This document shows, one piece after another, positions 52,631 through 61,226 of a stretch of 64,000 nt of DNA. The notes beneath the pieces were generated by a model. It made no database searches. It was not told the origin of the DNA and saw only the letters and a program-made list of their open reading frames with translations. A program made the position numbers and the translations under genes. The DNA is taken from NCBI GenBank assembly GCA_902489275.1, contig CABTZK010000007.1, positions 23,898 through 87,897 of the forward strand, read 5' to 3'. Numbering within the stretch: position 1 is the first letter of the stretch; each line of letters begins with the position of its first letter. The stretch comes from an uncultured Porphyromonadaceae bacterium. Its GTDB lineage: Bacteria > Bacteroidota > Bacteroidia > Bacteroidales > Muribaculaceae.

Positions 52631-53404
52631 ATGAAAATGAAAAAAATTTTACTTTCAATGCTGTTGGCATTTTCGTCGATGGGCGCATTTGCCTTTTCTT
52701 TGAGTGACATTCAAAACTGGAGCGGCCAGGGGGCTAACGAAGCTGCCATGGTGGTTCAATGGAACGTTGAGGGCGAAACCAATGCTATGGCATTCGGATT
52801 TCGCTGGGACGGTGAGGCTACGGGCTATGACATGCTATCGGCCATCGCCAAGAATAATCCTCGGTTCTACTACCTGACCGAATCGACCGGCTTTGGCTAT
52901 ACAGTTGCCGGATTGGGCTGGGATGCTGACAATGACGGTGATTTGGGGCTCATGCTGAACGGTACCCGATATGACTTGAACGCAGACAGCTACGTGGAGA
53001 CCAATGAGTACAACTACGACAACTGGACAGCCGCTGACCCCGACGACACGTGGCAGAGCGGCTGGTCCACCAATGGGTTCTGGAGCTATTACACGAAAGA
53101 AGCAGAAACCGAAGACTGGGGCTTCTCCAGTGTGGGCGTATCGGGCCGTAAACTGACCAATGGCTGCTGGGATGGCATGAATTTCGCAGTCAAAATGCAA
53201 ACGCAACCCTGGAAAGAAATCGTTTCGGCACCAAGCAATCAAACCCCGACAGGAGTTGATGAGAAGATAGCCGAAAGACAAGTGGCCTGCGTGCAGTACT
53301 TCAACTTGCAAGGCCAGCAAAGCGCTGAGCCGTTCAACGGTGTGAACATCGTCAAGACCGTCTACACCGATGGCACAAGCACGACTGCCAAGATGATGAA
53401 ATAA
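52631..53404 (+). CDS. Unknown secreted protein with the shared sorting tail
   Basis: 257 residues: signal peptide (MKMKKILLSMLLAFSSMGAFA), a mature domain with repeated aromatic and Gly-Asp turns (MVVQWNVEGETNAMAFGFRWD; GLGWDADNDGDLGLMLNGT) that I cannot assign, and the last ~45 residues sharing the tail of the other two proteins (VQYFNLQGQQSAEPFNGVNI ... YTDG). The FGFRW...G segment is typical of small surface proteins found in B12 loci. Probably exported and attached at the surface by the same route. Confidence 0.8.
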   Translation: MKMKKILLSMLLAFSSMGAFAFSLSDIQNWSGQGANEAAMVVQWNVEGETNAMAFGFRWDGEATGYDMLSAIAKNNPRFYYLTESTGFGYTVAGLGWDADNDGDLGLMLNGTRYDLNADSYVETNEYNYDNWTAADPDDTWQSGWSTNGFWSYYTKEAETEDWGFSSVGVSGRKLTNGCWDGMNFAVKMQTQPWKEIVSAPSNQTPTGVDEKIAERQVACVQYFNLQGQQSAEPFNGVNIVKTVYTDGTSTTAKMMK

Positions 53405-53440
53405 CAACGAGCCATCTTCTCTCATTTTAGAGGGGAAAAG

Positions 53441-53481
53441 GAAACCGGGACTTGCCGCTCGCATGCGGCAGTCCCGGTTTG
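53441..53481 (+). terminator. Strong intrinsic terminator
   Basis: AACCGGGACT and GCCGC pair with GCGGC and AGTCCCGGTT (one T bulge), ending the B12 locus; a TTTGTG follows. It is also placed to stop the convergent minus-strand gene. Confidence 0.7.
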
Positions 53482-53524
53482 TGTTGTTGAGGGCGGCATC
53501 GTCGCAGCCGCCAGCTGCTGGGGT

Positions 53525-54544
53525 CTAACGGCTCATGTTGAAGTCAAGACTCACGCGTTCCTTGGTCACGCTCAAAGTCACAGGGCATCCTTCAACCAAG
53601 GGATAGTTGAGGGCCTCGTCGTGGCTCGTGGGGAAATCATAGCAGATGGGGATGTCGTAGCCTTGCAGGAACTCGTGCAACATCTCGTACATGTCGCTAT
53701 AGCCCGCCGAGGGCTCGTAGCCAGTGAAATGGCCCACGATGATTCCTCTCACCCGGTCGAGTGCCCCCTTGAGCTTCAACTGGTAGAGCATGCTCGACAC
53801 GCGAGAGATATTCTCGCTCACATCTTCAAAAAACAAAACCACATCGCGGTTCGCGAGATAGTCGCGGTCGAGGAAATCCCACGTCTTCGAGCCGCTCATG
53901 TTGACCATCACGCTCATGTTGCCCCCGATGAGGATGCCTCGGGCCTGGCCAGGGTGATTGCATGGGTGCCCCTTGACGGTGTAGCTGGGCAAGCGGCCCA
54001 GCAGCAGGTCATGCAGCACAAGGCTCAGGGAGTCCTGCCCGCCCGTCTCGCTCAGGCGGCCGCACATGTTGGCGTGGATGCTCATGTGCCCCGTGCGTGT
54101 CCAGGCGCTGTGCAGCGCGGTAATGTCGCTGTAGCCAATCATCCACTTGTTGTACTTCTTGAGCGTGTCAACTGGGATTTCGTGGAGCAGTTGTGACGAG
54201 CCATATCCCCCGCGGGCACACAAGATGGCCTTGACGCTTGGGTCGCGCAGCGCCCACAGCAAGTCGCTTTTGCGTTCGGCCACCGTTCCTGCCCACAAAT
54301 GATAGCATGCCGTGACGTGCTCGCCCGCCACCGGCACAAGCCCCCAGTTGCGCAGCACCTCCATTCCCTTGCTCACGGCACTCTCGCTCGGGGTGCTCCC
54401 TGGCGAGATAACGGCAATCTTGTCGCCAGGCTTCAAGAATGGCGGAGCAGCGGGGTTGGGCTCTTTTTCTCCGGCCCAAGCGGTGAGTGCTGCTGCCGAC
54501 AGCAGTGCGGCATGTAAAACAGTCAAAAATTTCGTCATAATCAT
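53525..54544 (-). CDS. LD-carboxypeptidase (S66 family), exported
   Basis: 339 residues. Muramoyl-tetrapeptide carboxypeptidase fold: KPGDKIAVISPGSTPSESAV, ARGGYGSSQLL, the catalytic Ser in MIGYSDITALHSAW, Glu in VLFFEDVSENISRV, and His in YDFPTSHDEALNYPL. It trims the terminal D-Ala from peptidoglycan tetrapeptides during recycling or growth. A signal peptide (MIMTKFLTVLHAALLSAAALTAWA) places it in the periplasm, unlike the usual cytoplasmic LdcA. The start at 54544 is chosen; 54538 is nearly as good. It follows the aminopeptidase P gene in the same direction after 63 nt. Confidence 0.9.
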   Translation of the reverse strand: MIMTKFLTVLHAALLSAAALTAWAGEKEPNPAAPPFLKPGDKIAVISPGSTPSESAVSKGMEVLRNWGLVPVAGEHVTACYHLWAGTVAERKSDLLWALRDPSVKAILCARGGYGSSQLLHEIPVDTLKKYNKWMIGYSDITALHSAWTRTGHMSIHANMCGRLSETGGQDSLSLVLHDLLLGRLPSYTVKGHPCNHPGQARGILIGGNMSVMVNMSGSKTWDFLDRDYLANRDVVLFFEDVSENISRVSSMLYQLKLKGALDRVRGIIVGHFTGYEPSAGYSDMYEMLHEFLQGYDIPICYDFPTSHDEALNYPLVEGCPVTLSVTKERVSLDFNMSR

Positions 54545-54607
54545 TTGCAAGGAATCAGGGCTCGGCAGGAATAAGCTACGCCTAAGCCTCAATTCCTCTT
54601 TCTTTTT

Positions 54608-56011
54608 CTAAGATCGGTTGCTCTTCATGAATTCCTCGATGTCGGCCGGGTGATAAGGAATGCGTTCCTTGCCCAAGAAGCGGCAGCCGTCGCGCGTGAT
54701 GAGCACGTCGTCCTCGATGCGAATGCCGCCAAAGTCCTTGTAGGTTTCTAACAGGTCGAAATTCAAGAACTCGGCACAGTACCCGCTCTTGCGCCAGTCG
54801 TCGATGAGCGCGGGAATGAAGTAGATGCCCGGCTCGTCGGTGACGACAAAGCCTTCCTCCAAGCGGCGCCCCATGCGCAGGCAGTTGGTGCCAAATTGCT
54901 CTAAGTTGGGCCGCGTCTCGTCGTCAAATCCCACATAGATTTGCCCAAGGCCCTCCATGTCGTGCACATCCATGCCCATCATGTGCCCCAAGCCGTGGGG
55001 CAGGAACATGGCGTGAGCGCCCGCGCGCACGGCCTCCTCGGTGTCGCCCTTCATGAGCCCTAACGCTTTCAGGCGGTCGGTCATCAAGCGGCAAACGCCA
55101 AAGTGCACATCGGCATATTTCACGCCAGGCTTGGCCACGTCGAGCACATAGTCGTGGCACTCCTCGACAATGCGGTAAATGTCGAGCTGGCGCGGGGTGA
55201 ACTTGCCATTGACAGGATAGGTGCGCGTGTTGTCGCTGCAATAGCCGCTGATGGTCTCGGCGCCACAGTCGCAAAGCACCAGCCGCCCGTCCTCCAACGG
55301 CACGGGCTGCGGGCCACCGTGCATGATCTCGCCATGTTGCGAGAAGATCGTGCCAAAGCTCACTTGCAGGCCATAGCTGTTGGCCACGCCAACGATTTGG
55401 CCGCCGATGTATTTCTCGGTCACGCCGGGCTTCGTGAGCCGCATGGCCGTGGTGTGCATCTTGTAGCCAATGGCGCACGCTTTCTCAATCTCGGCAATTT
55501 CAAGGTCACTCTTGACCGAGCGCATGCTCACCACGGCATGAATCAGGTCGAGTGAAGCGGCCTCGCGTTGCTTGCTGGGATGAATGCCCAAAAGATCCAT
55601 GATTTGGATCATGGTGTCGTGCCGATAGGGCGGCAAGAAATGAATCTTGCGTTCCTTGGCCTCCTTGACGAGCTCGGCCAGCTTGGCCATGGGGGCGCTG
55701 TGAGCCACGCCCACGGCCTGTGCCAGCGTGGCCACGCTGTCGTAAGAGCCATACCACACAATGTCCTCGATGTCGATGTCATCGCCCAAGAGATACTCCC
55801 GGTCGTTGTCGATGTCAATCACCCCCACAAGGCCTTCGCGCTGCAGCTCGCCAAAGTAGTAGAGGAATGACGAGTCCTGGCGGAAAGGGTCATAGGCATT
55901 ACTGGGATAGTTGTTGGGCGACAGGTTGTTGCCAAACAGGATAATCACGCCGCTCTTCACCAATTTCTTGAGCGCATCGCGCCGTTTCTCATATACTTCT
56001 TTTTCAAACAT
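54608..56011 (-). CDS. pepP: Xaa-Pro aminopeptidase (aminopeptidase P, M24B)
   Basis: 467 residues: N-terminal creatinase-like domain (GVIILFGNNLSPNNYPSNAYDPF ...), then the pita-bread metallopeptidase domain. The five metal ligands are seen: D in LVLCDCGAETISGY, D in CSDNTRTYPVNG, H in LPHGLGHMMGMDVHD, E in FVVTDEPGIYF and E in GIRIEDDVLITRDG. It removes N-terminal residues preceding proline and is cytoplasmic (no signal). It has its own promoter at 56042-56049. Confidence 0.95.
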   Translation of the reverse strand: MFEKEVYEKRRDALKKLVKSGVIILFGNNLSPNNYPSNAYDPFRQDSSFLYYFGELQREGLVGVIDIDNDREYLLGDDIDIEDIVWYGSYDSVATLAQAVGVAHSAPMAKLAELVKEAKERKIHFLPPYRHDTMIQIMDLLGIHPSKQREAASLDLIHAVVSMRSVKSDLEIAEIEKACAIGYKMHTTAMRLTKPGVTEKYIGGQIVGVANSYGLQVSFGTIFSQHGEIMHGGPQPVPLEDGRLVLCDCGAETISGYCSDNTRTYPVNGKFTPRQLDIYRIVEECHDYVLDVAKPGVKYADVHFGVCRLMTDRLKALGLMKGDTEEAVRAGAHAMFLPHGLGHMMGMDVHDMEGLGQIYVGFDDETRPNLEQFGTNCLRMGRRLEEGFVVTDEPGIYFIPALIDDWRKSGYCAEFLNFDLLETYKDFGGIRIEDDVLITRDGCRFLGKERIPYHPADIEEFMKSNRS

Positions 56012-56041
56012 AGGTCATCGGTATTTTAAAGTTATACCCTG

Positions 56042-56049
56042 CAAAATTA
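56042..56049 (-). promoter_or_regulatory. -7 box TAATTTTG for pepP
   Basis: Plus-strand CAAAATTA, 30 nt upstream of the pepP start. Confidence 0.5.
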
Positions 56050-56181
56050 CACAAATACCGTGAAAAAAGCAAGCCCCCACGCAACCCCGCGATTTTAACC
56101 TCAAAATCGGAATTTGACACCGCGCGATTTAGCTTTTCAAGAACGTTTCGTAATTTCACACTTGCCGTTAGGGCGCTACAA

Positions 56182-56202
56182 CATTTTGGTGTTGAATCTA
56201 CG
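56182..56202 (+). repeat. 21-bp exact repeat, copy 2 (upstream of the desulfidase-like gene)
   Basis: Identical to 40089-40109; it lies 33 nt before the -33 TTG of the following promoter. Confidence 0.7.
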
Positions 56203-56234
56203 AATCTGCCCGCCAGGGATTTTTATGGAAAAAG

Positions 56235-56265
56235 TTGGCAGGAAAGTGTTTTATTTGTAATTTTG
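56235..56265 (+). promoter_or_regulatory. Promoter TTG-N20-TAATTTTG
   Basis: TTG at 56235-56237 and TAATTTTG at 56258-56265, spaced 20 nt, ahead of the ATG at 56310. The gap 56012-56309 holds this promoter, the divergent pepP promoter and the 21-bp repeat, but no gene. Confidence 0.6.
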
Positions 56266-56309
56266 AGGCCGAATTACAAACCAACCTACATAAGAAACTA
56301 TACTAAGCT

Positions 56310-57605
56310 ATGCTTGAGAAAACAGAAATGCTTGCGTTCTTGAAGCGCAACATGGCGCCGGCGTTAGGCTGTACCGAGCCTGCATGCGTTGCGATTGCCG
56401 CTGCTACCGCTATGCAGGCCGTGGGGGGCGATATTTTGAGAATTGATGCTGCCGTGAACTCCAATATCTACAAGAATGGCATGTCGGTGTCAATTCCGAA
56501 CTTCCCTGACGTCGGCCTTGATTTCGCTTTTGCCATTGGCGCTGTCATTGGCAATCCTGATAAAAAACTGCAAATTCTTCAGGACCTGAGCCAAGAGGGA
56601 GCCAAGAAAGCAAAAGAGCTCGTCAAGCAAGGAAAGGTGAGAGTGGATATTGACCGCTCGCAGCACACGATATATGCCCGCTGTGACGTCACGACCAGCA
56701 ATGGCGTGGGCACGGCCATCATCAAGGGCAACCACACCAATGTGATCCTTATCCAAAAGGATGGTGTCGACCTCATGCGAGACGATGACTTTGTGCACAC
56801 CCAAGAGAACAGCACGCTGAACAAGCTCTTAGGCATGACCATCAAGCAGATGAGGGAGCTGGTCGACTCGGCCACCGAGGAAGAGCTGTCATTTGTGAGC
56901 GAGGGGCTGAACATGAATGAGAATGTCGCTAAATATGGCATGAGCCACGAGGCCGGCATTGGCATCGCCCGGGTACTCAAACAGGATTGCAACAATGTCA
57001 TGGGCAACGGCCTGATGACACACACCATGCTCAAGGTGGCGAGTGCCATTGAGGCGCGCCTTAACGGCTGCCCCCTGTCGGTGATGAGCAGCGCGGGGTC
57101 GGGCAGCAAAGGCGTGGGCATGATTGTGCCCATCACCGAGATGGCCAATGCGTGCCACTGCTCTCGCGAGAAGACCCTAAAAGCCCTGGCTCTTGGCGAC
57201 TTGCTGAACAGCTACATCAATTGCAAGATTGGGAAACTCGTGGCCATGTGCACTTGCGCGGCAGGTGCATCGACAGCGGCCAGCGTGGCCATGACCTGGC
57301 TCATGGGGGGCGACGATGAGCAAATGGGCTGGGCAGTGCGCAACATGACAGGCGCTATTGCAGGCATGATTTGCGATGGCGGGAAAGTGGGGTGCGCCCT
57401 CAAGCAAGCCACAGCCACGGCGGCGGCGTTCATGAGCGCCCGGCTGGCGATCAACGGCGTGGCTTTGCGCCCAAGCGATGGCATTTGCGCCCTCACTCCA
57501 GAGCAGTGCATCGCCAACATGGCACGCGTCGGGACACCAGGCATGACCATGGCCGATAACGTGATTCTCGACATCATGCTGGAGAAATCGCAGGAAGCCT
57601 CGTAG
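56310..57605 (+). CDS. L-cysteine desulfidase/UPF0597-family [4Fe-4S] lyase
   Basis: 431 residues of the serine-dehydratase-alpha/CdsB-CyuA family. The iron-sulfur cysteines appear in APALGCTEPACVAIAA (Cys21), MCTCAAGASTAASVAMTW and MICDGGKVGCALKQA. Members split L-cysteine into pyruvate, ammonia and sulfide, or act on L-serine; which applies here cannot be seen. The single-gene unit shares a 21-bp upstream sequence with pepT, hinting at coregulation of amino-acid use. Confidence 0.88.
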   Translation: MLEKTEMLAFLKRNMAPALGCTEPACVAIAAATAMQAVGGDILRIDAAVNSNIYKNGMSVSIPNFPDVGLDFAFAIGAVIGNPDKKLQILQDLSQEGAKKAKELVKQGKVRVDIDRSQHTIYARCDVTTSNGVGTAIIKGNHTNVILIQKDGVDLMRDDDFVHTQENSTLNKLLGMTIKQMRELVDSATEEELSFVSEGLNMNENVAKYGMSHEAGIGIARVLKQDCNNVMGNGLMTHTMLKVASAIEARLNGCPLSVMSSAGSGSKGVGMIVPITEMANACHCSREKTLKALALGDLLNSYINCKIGKLVAMCTCAAGASTAASVAMTWLMGGDDEQMGWAVRNMTGAIAGMICDGGKVGCALKQATATAAAFMSARLAINGVALRPSDGICALTPEQCIANMARVGTPGMTMADNVILDIMLEKSQEAS

Positions 57606-57707
57606 CGGCGGAGCCCAGGCTGCCAAGCGCTTGGGCAAGTTCTACCGCCTCTGGCATTTTAACGAGCTGCAACCTGTGTCCGGGTTGCAGTTTCTTGTGT
57701 CGGGGTA

Positions 57708-57738
57708 TTGTGAGGGTGTGGGAAAAGCCTTACCTTTG
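57708..57738 (+). promoter_or_regulatory. Promoter TTG-N20-TACCTTTG of dnaG
   Basis: TTG at 57708-57710 and TACCTTTG at 57731-57738, ideal spacing, with the dnaG ATG 22 nt after the box. Confidence 0.65.
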
Positions 57739-57760
57739 TTTTGACGAAAGGATAAATCTC

Positions 57761-59965
57761 ATGATTGATCGAGCTACTGTAGACAAAATCATTGATGCGG
57801 CCGACATTGTTGATGTCGTGAGCGACTTCGTGGCATTGAAACACCGTGGCGCTAACTATGTGGGGCTCTGTCCTTTCCATAACGACCGGCGACCCTCGTT
57901 CTATGTGTCCCGATCCAAGGGCATTTGCAAGTGCTTCTCGTGCGGCAAGGGGGGCAGCGCGGTCAATTTCATCATGGAGCACGAGCAACTTTCCTATCCC
58001 GAGGCCCTGCGCTACCTCGCCAAGAAATACCACATCGACATCGAGGAGCGAGAACTCACCGACGAGGAGCGAGCCGCTCAGAGCGAGCGCGAAAGCCAGC
58101 TCGTGATCAACGAGTTTGCCATGAGACTTTTCGAGCAGCAGCTCCATGAAACCCGCGAGGGTCAAGAAATAGGGTTAAGCTACTTCAGAGAGCGAGGCTT
58201 CACCGATGAGTCCATTCGGAAATTTCACTTGGGCTATTCGCCTGAGAGCAGCCACTTCTTTTATCAATCAGCCATCAAGGCCGGCTATAGCCGGGAAATG
58301 CTGTTGGCGGTAGGGCTGTGCATCGACGATAACCGTGGAGGCGGCTATGACCGATTTCGCGGGCGCGTCATGTTTCCCATCTTCAATATCGCCGGCAAGG
58401 TCGTGGCCTTTGGCGGCAGGACCCTCAAGCAAGAGGCCGCAAAATATGTCAATTCGCCAGAGTCGGCCATCTACAACAAGAGAAATGAGCTCTACGGGCT
58501 GTTTCAAGCCAAGCGCGCTATTGCCAAGCAGGGGAAATGCTTCATTGTTGAGGGCTATGCCGACGTGATTTCGATGCACCAGGCAGGATTTGAGAATGTG
58601 ATAGCGTCATCGGGCACCGCCTTAACCGAAGGGCACATTCACAAGATACACCGCTTCACCGAAAATGTGACAGAACTCTTCGACGGGGATGCCGCGGGAG
58701 TGCATGCGGCATTGCGAGGCGTTGACCTGCTCCTCAAGCAGGGGCTGAATATCAAGGTGCTGCTTCTGCCCGAGGACGAGGATCCCGACAGCTTCGCCCG
58801 CTCCCACAGCGCCACCGAAATCCAAAACTACATCAACGAGCACGAGCGAGACTTCATTCGCTTCAAAACCGATGTTCTTCTTAAAGGCAGTAAAAACGAT
58901 CCCATCAAGCGCGCCACTGCCATTGCCGACATTGTGAAATCGATTGCGGTCATCCCGTCAGAGATCACCCAATCGGTGTATGCCAAAGAATGCAGCACCC
59001 TGTTAGGCATCAAGGAAGAAGTCATCTTGAAGGAAATCAAGAAAGATGTCCTCAAAATCAAAAATGAGGAATACAAACGCCAAGAGCGGGAGAAATCACA
59101 GCGCACAAGCGGCAAGACCGCCAGCAGCGCGCCGGCAGCCCAAGGCAATGACGCACAGCGCCCCACGGCCGGGGGTGACCTGAAGATAGAGGCCTCTTCG
59201 CCTGAAAATCATCCCGCTATTCAGTCGCCCGCTGTTGAAGCCGTTCCGCCACACGAGACCGACCTCATGAGGTATATCGCAAAATACGGCATGTGCTATT
59301 TGTGCGAGACCGATTATGGCGACGGCAATTTGGTGCCCACCTCGCTCATTGAATATGTTCACAACCAGTTCTCTGATTTCAATCTGAAATTCACCTGCCC
59401 CACCTACATCAAGATCTACAACCTGGGCATCGAATGCCTGCCAGAATTCTATCGGCTATTAGAAGACCTCCAGCAGCAGATAAAGGCCGAGAGCAAGCGC
59501 CTGTTTGACGAAGGCACCAGCAGGTTCAGAGAGGAGGGCATCGACAATCTTGACGAGATTGAGCAAAAAGAGAATGCCCTGAGCGAAAGCATCGAAGCCT
59601 CGATGAATGTGAAAATGGAAGATTTCCGCAAGACCTATCTTGAGAAGCGGCTATGCTCTCATGCCGATGACAAGGTGAGAGAGACGGCACTTGAGCTGGT
59701 GAGCGAAAAACATCAATTGAGCAAAATCCACACCCAGTTTGCCGTCATCGCAACTGAGCTCGACCGCCTGCCAGAGTTGGCAAAGGAAGCTATCAACAAT
59801 TGGCGCAACGCCATTGTCACAGAGCAAATGAAGTCGATTCAGAACGAGTTGAAAAATGCTGACAAGGCCAAAACCCAAGAACTGCTGCAACACCTTCAAG
59901 ACTTGAGCCAGCAGCGCAAAAAACTGGCCAAGCTCACCGGCGAGCGCGTAGTGAATCCCCGCTAA
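57761..59965 (+). CDS. dnaG: DNA primase
   Basis: 734 residues. CHC2 zinc ribbon (LCPFHNDRRPSFYVSRSKGI; KCFSCGKGGSAVNFIM), catalytic TOPRIM core (CFIVEGYADVISMHQAGFENV; ELFDGDAAGVHAALRGVDLL), and a C-terminal helicase-binding part with long helices. Between them, about residues 460-515, is a low-complexity Ala/Pro/Ser-rich linker. It makes RNA primers for replication. The ATG at 57761 (MIDRATVDKIIDAADIV) is chosen because upstream codons overlap the promoter. Confidence 0.96.
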   Translation: MIDRATVDKIIDAADIVDVVSDFVALKHRGANYVGLCPFHNDRRPSFYVSRSKGICKCFSCGKGGSAVNFIMEHEQLSYPEALRYLAKKYHIDIEERELTDEERAAQSERESQLVINEFAMRLFEQQLHETREGQEIGLSYFRERGFTDESIRKFHLGYSPESSHFFYQSAIKAGYSREMLLAVGLCIDDNRGGGYDRFRGRVMFPIFNIAGKVVAFGGRTLKQEAAKYVNSPESAIYNKRNELYGLFQAKRAIAKQGKCFIVEGYADVISMHQAGFENVIASSGTALTEGHIHKIHRFTENVTELFDGDAAGVHAALRGVDLLLKQGLNIKVLLLPEDEDPDSFARSHSATEIQNYINEHERDFIRFKTDVLLKGSKNDPIKRATAIADIVKSIAVIPSEITQSVYAKECSTLLGIKEEVILKEIKKDVLKIKNEEYKRQEREKSQRTSGKTASSAPAAQGNDAQRPTAGGDLKIEASSPENHPAIQSPAVEAVPPHETDLMRYIAKYGMCYLCETDYGDGNLVPTSLIEYVHNQFSDFNLKFTCPTYIKIYNLGIECLPEFYRLLEDLQQQIKAESKRLFDEGTSRFREEGIDNLDEIEQKENALSESIEASMNVKMEDFRKTYLEKRLCSHADDKVRETALELVSEKHQLSKIHTQFAVIATELDRLPELAKEAINNWRNAIVTEQMKSIQNELKNADKAKTQELLQHLQDLSQQRKKLAKLTGERVVNPR

Positions 59966-60018
59966 CGCGCCTTTCACCCCCACCCCCGATGAGCAGTGAA
60001 AACCTCGCGGAACATTAA

Positions 60019-60074
60019 CCCCAAATCGGTCATTAGAAAATGTCAAGAAGCTTTTTCTAATGGCCGATTAGGGG
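60019..60074. terminator. Long bidirectional hairpin between dnaG and korB
   Basis: Arms of 21 nt (60019-60039 and 60054-60074) pair with only one mismatch and one G-T. The genes converge here, so it can end both transcripts. Confidence 0.65.
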
Positions 60075-60080
60075 TAAAAA

Positions 60081-60125
60081 ACATTTTGCTCCTCTCCCAT
60101 TCGCATGGATGATGGAGCAAAATGT
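60081..60125. terminator. Second hairpin between dnaG and korB
   Basis: ACATTTTGCTCC (60081-60092) and GGAGCAAAATGT (60114-60125) form a perfect 12-bp stem. Confidence 0.55.
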
Positions 60126-60198
60126 CACAAAAAATATAACGAATTCTACAATTCCTTTGGTGCGTGTCTTGTTGCCTCAAAAAGAGGAACGTGGGGGT

Positions 60199-61224
60199 TT
60201 ACTTCACGACCCAAGTGTCGCCTGCAAGCGCCATGTCGCGCAAGGAAGCGTAATTGTACTGGGCAGTGACCTCTTCCACTTGCTGCTGCACGCCTTCCTC
60301 ATAGGAGGGTTCCTTGACCGCGCGAATCACGCCTAACGCCAGAGGCAGGTCGTGTCCGTCCATCATGGCCAATTGCTGGTGCAGGAAGTTGTTTGCGCAG
60401 TGGGCGTCGTGCACGAGCACGTCGTCGATGGTGTAGCCATCCTGTCCCACGGTCACAGCTTTCAGGCCAAATCCGTCTTGGACAAGGCCTTTCTCGTTGT
60501 TGGCGCCAAAGAGCATCTTCTCGCCATGAACGAGGTGAATCGTGCGCTCGGCGCGGGTTTCGCGGGCGGTGATGTATTTGTGGATGCCATCGTTGAAAAT
60601 CATGCAGTTTTGCAGAATCTCAACCACCGAGCAGCCCTTGTGCTTGGCCGCTGCGACCATGATTTCCTGATTGATTTTCAGTTCCACGTCGATGCCACGC
60701 GCAAAGAATGTGCCCCGCGCGCCAAACACGAGCTCGGCAGGCACAAAGGGGTCTTCGACCGTGCCGTAGGGCGATGACTTTGACTTGAAGCCACGGTCGC
60801 TCGTGGGCGAGTACTGCCCCTTGGTGAGGCCGTAGATCTTGTTGTTCAGCAAGATGAGGTTCAGGTCCACATTGCGCCTCACCTCGTGGATGAAATGGTT
60901 GCCTCCAATGGCCAGGCCGTCGCCGTCGCCAGCGATTTGCCAAACGGTTATCTCGGGGTTCGCCACTTTGAAGCCCGTGGCCACTGCGCCGCCACGGCCA
61001 TGAATGGTGTGGAAGCCGTAGGTGTTCATGTAATAGGGAAGGCGGCTTGAACAGCCAATGCCTGAGATCACCGCTGTCATGTGAGGAGGGATGCCAAGCT
61101 CGGCCATCGCCTTGTGCAGCACGTTGAGCACGGCGTGGTCGCCGCAGCCTGGACACCAGCGCACAGACTGGTCGTTTTTGAAATCCTTAGGTAGGTATTG
61201 CTTTAGATTCGTGTTCTCTTCCAT
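60199..61224 (-). CDS. korB: 2-oxoacid:ferredoxin oxidoreductase beta subunit
   Basis: 341 residues. Thiamine diphosphate binding motif IAGDGDGLAIGGNHFIHEV to LILLNNKIYGLTKGQ; the cysteines of WCPGCGDH and IGCSSRLPYY hold an iron-sulfur cluster. With KorA it oxidatively decarboxylates 2-oxoglutarate (or a related 2-oxoacid) to the CoA thioester, reducing ferredoxin; the reductive direction is also possible in anaerobes. The gene begins 2 nt after korA ends. Confidence 0.94.
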   Translation of the reverse strand: MEENTNLKQYLPKDFKNDQSVRWCPGCGDHAVLNVLHKAMAELGIPPHMTAVISGIGCSSRLPYYMNTYGFHTIHGRGGAVATGFKVANPEITVWQIAGDGDGLAIGGNHFIHEVRRNVDLNLILLNNKIYGLTKGQYSPTSDRGFKSKSSPYGTVEDPFVPAELVFGARGTFFARGIDVELKINQEIMVAAAKHKGCSVVEILQNCMIFNDGIHKYITARETRAERTIHLVHGEKMLFGANNEKGLVQDGFGLKAVTVGQDGYTIDDVLVHDAHCANNFLHQQLAMMDGHDLPLALGVIRAVKEPSYEEGVQQQVEEVTAQYNYASLRDMALAGDTWVVK

Positions 61225-61226
61225 GA

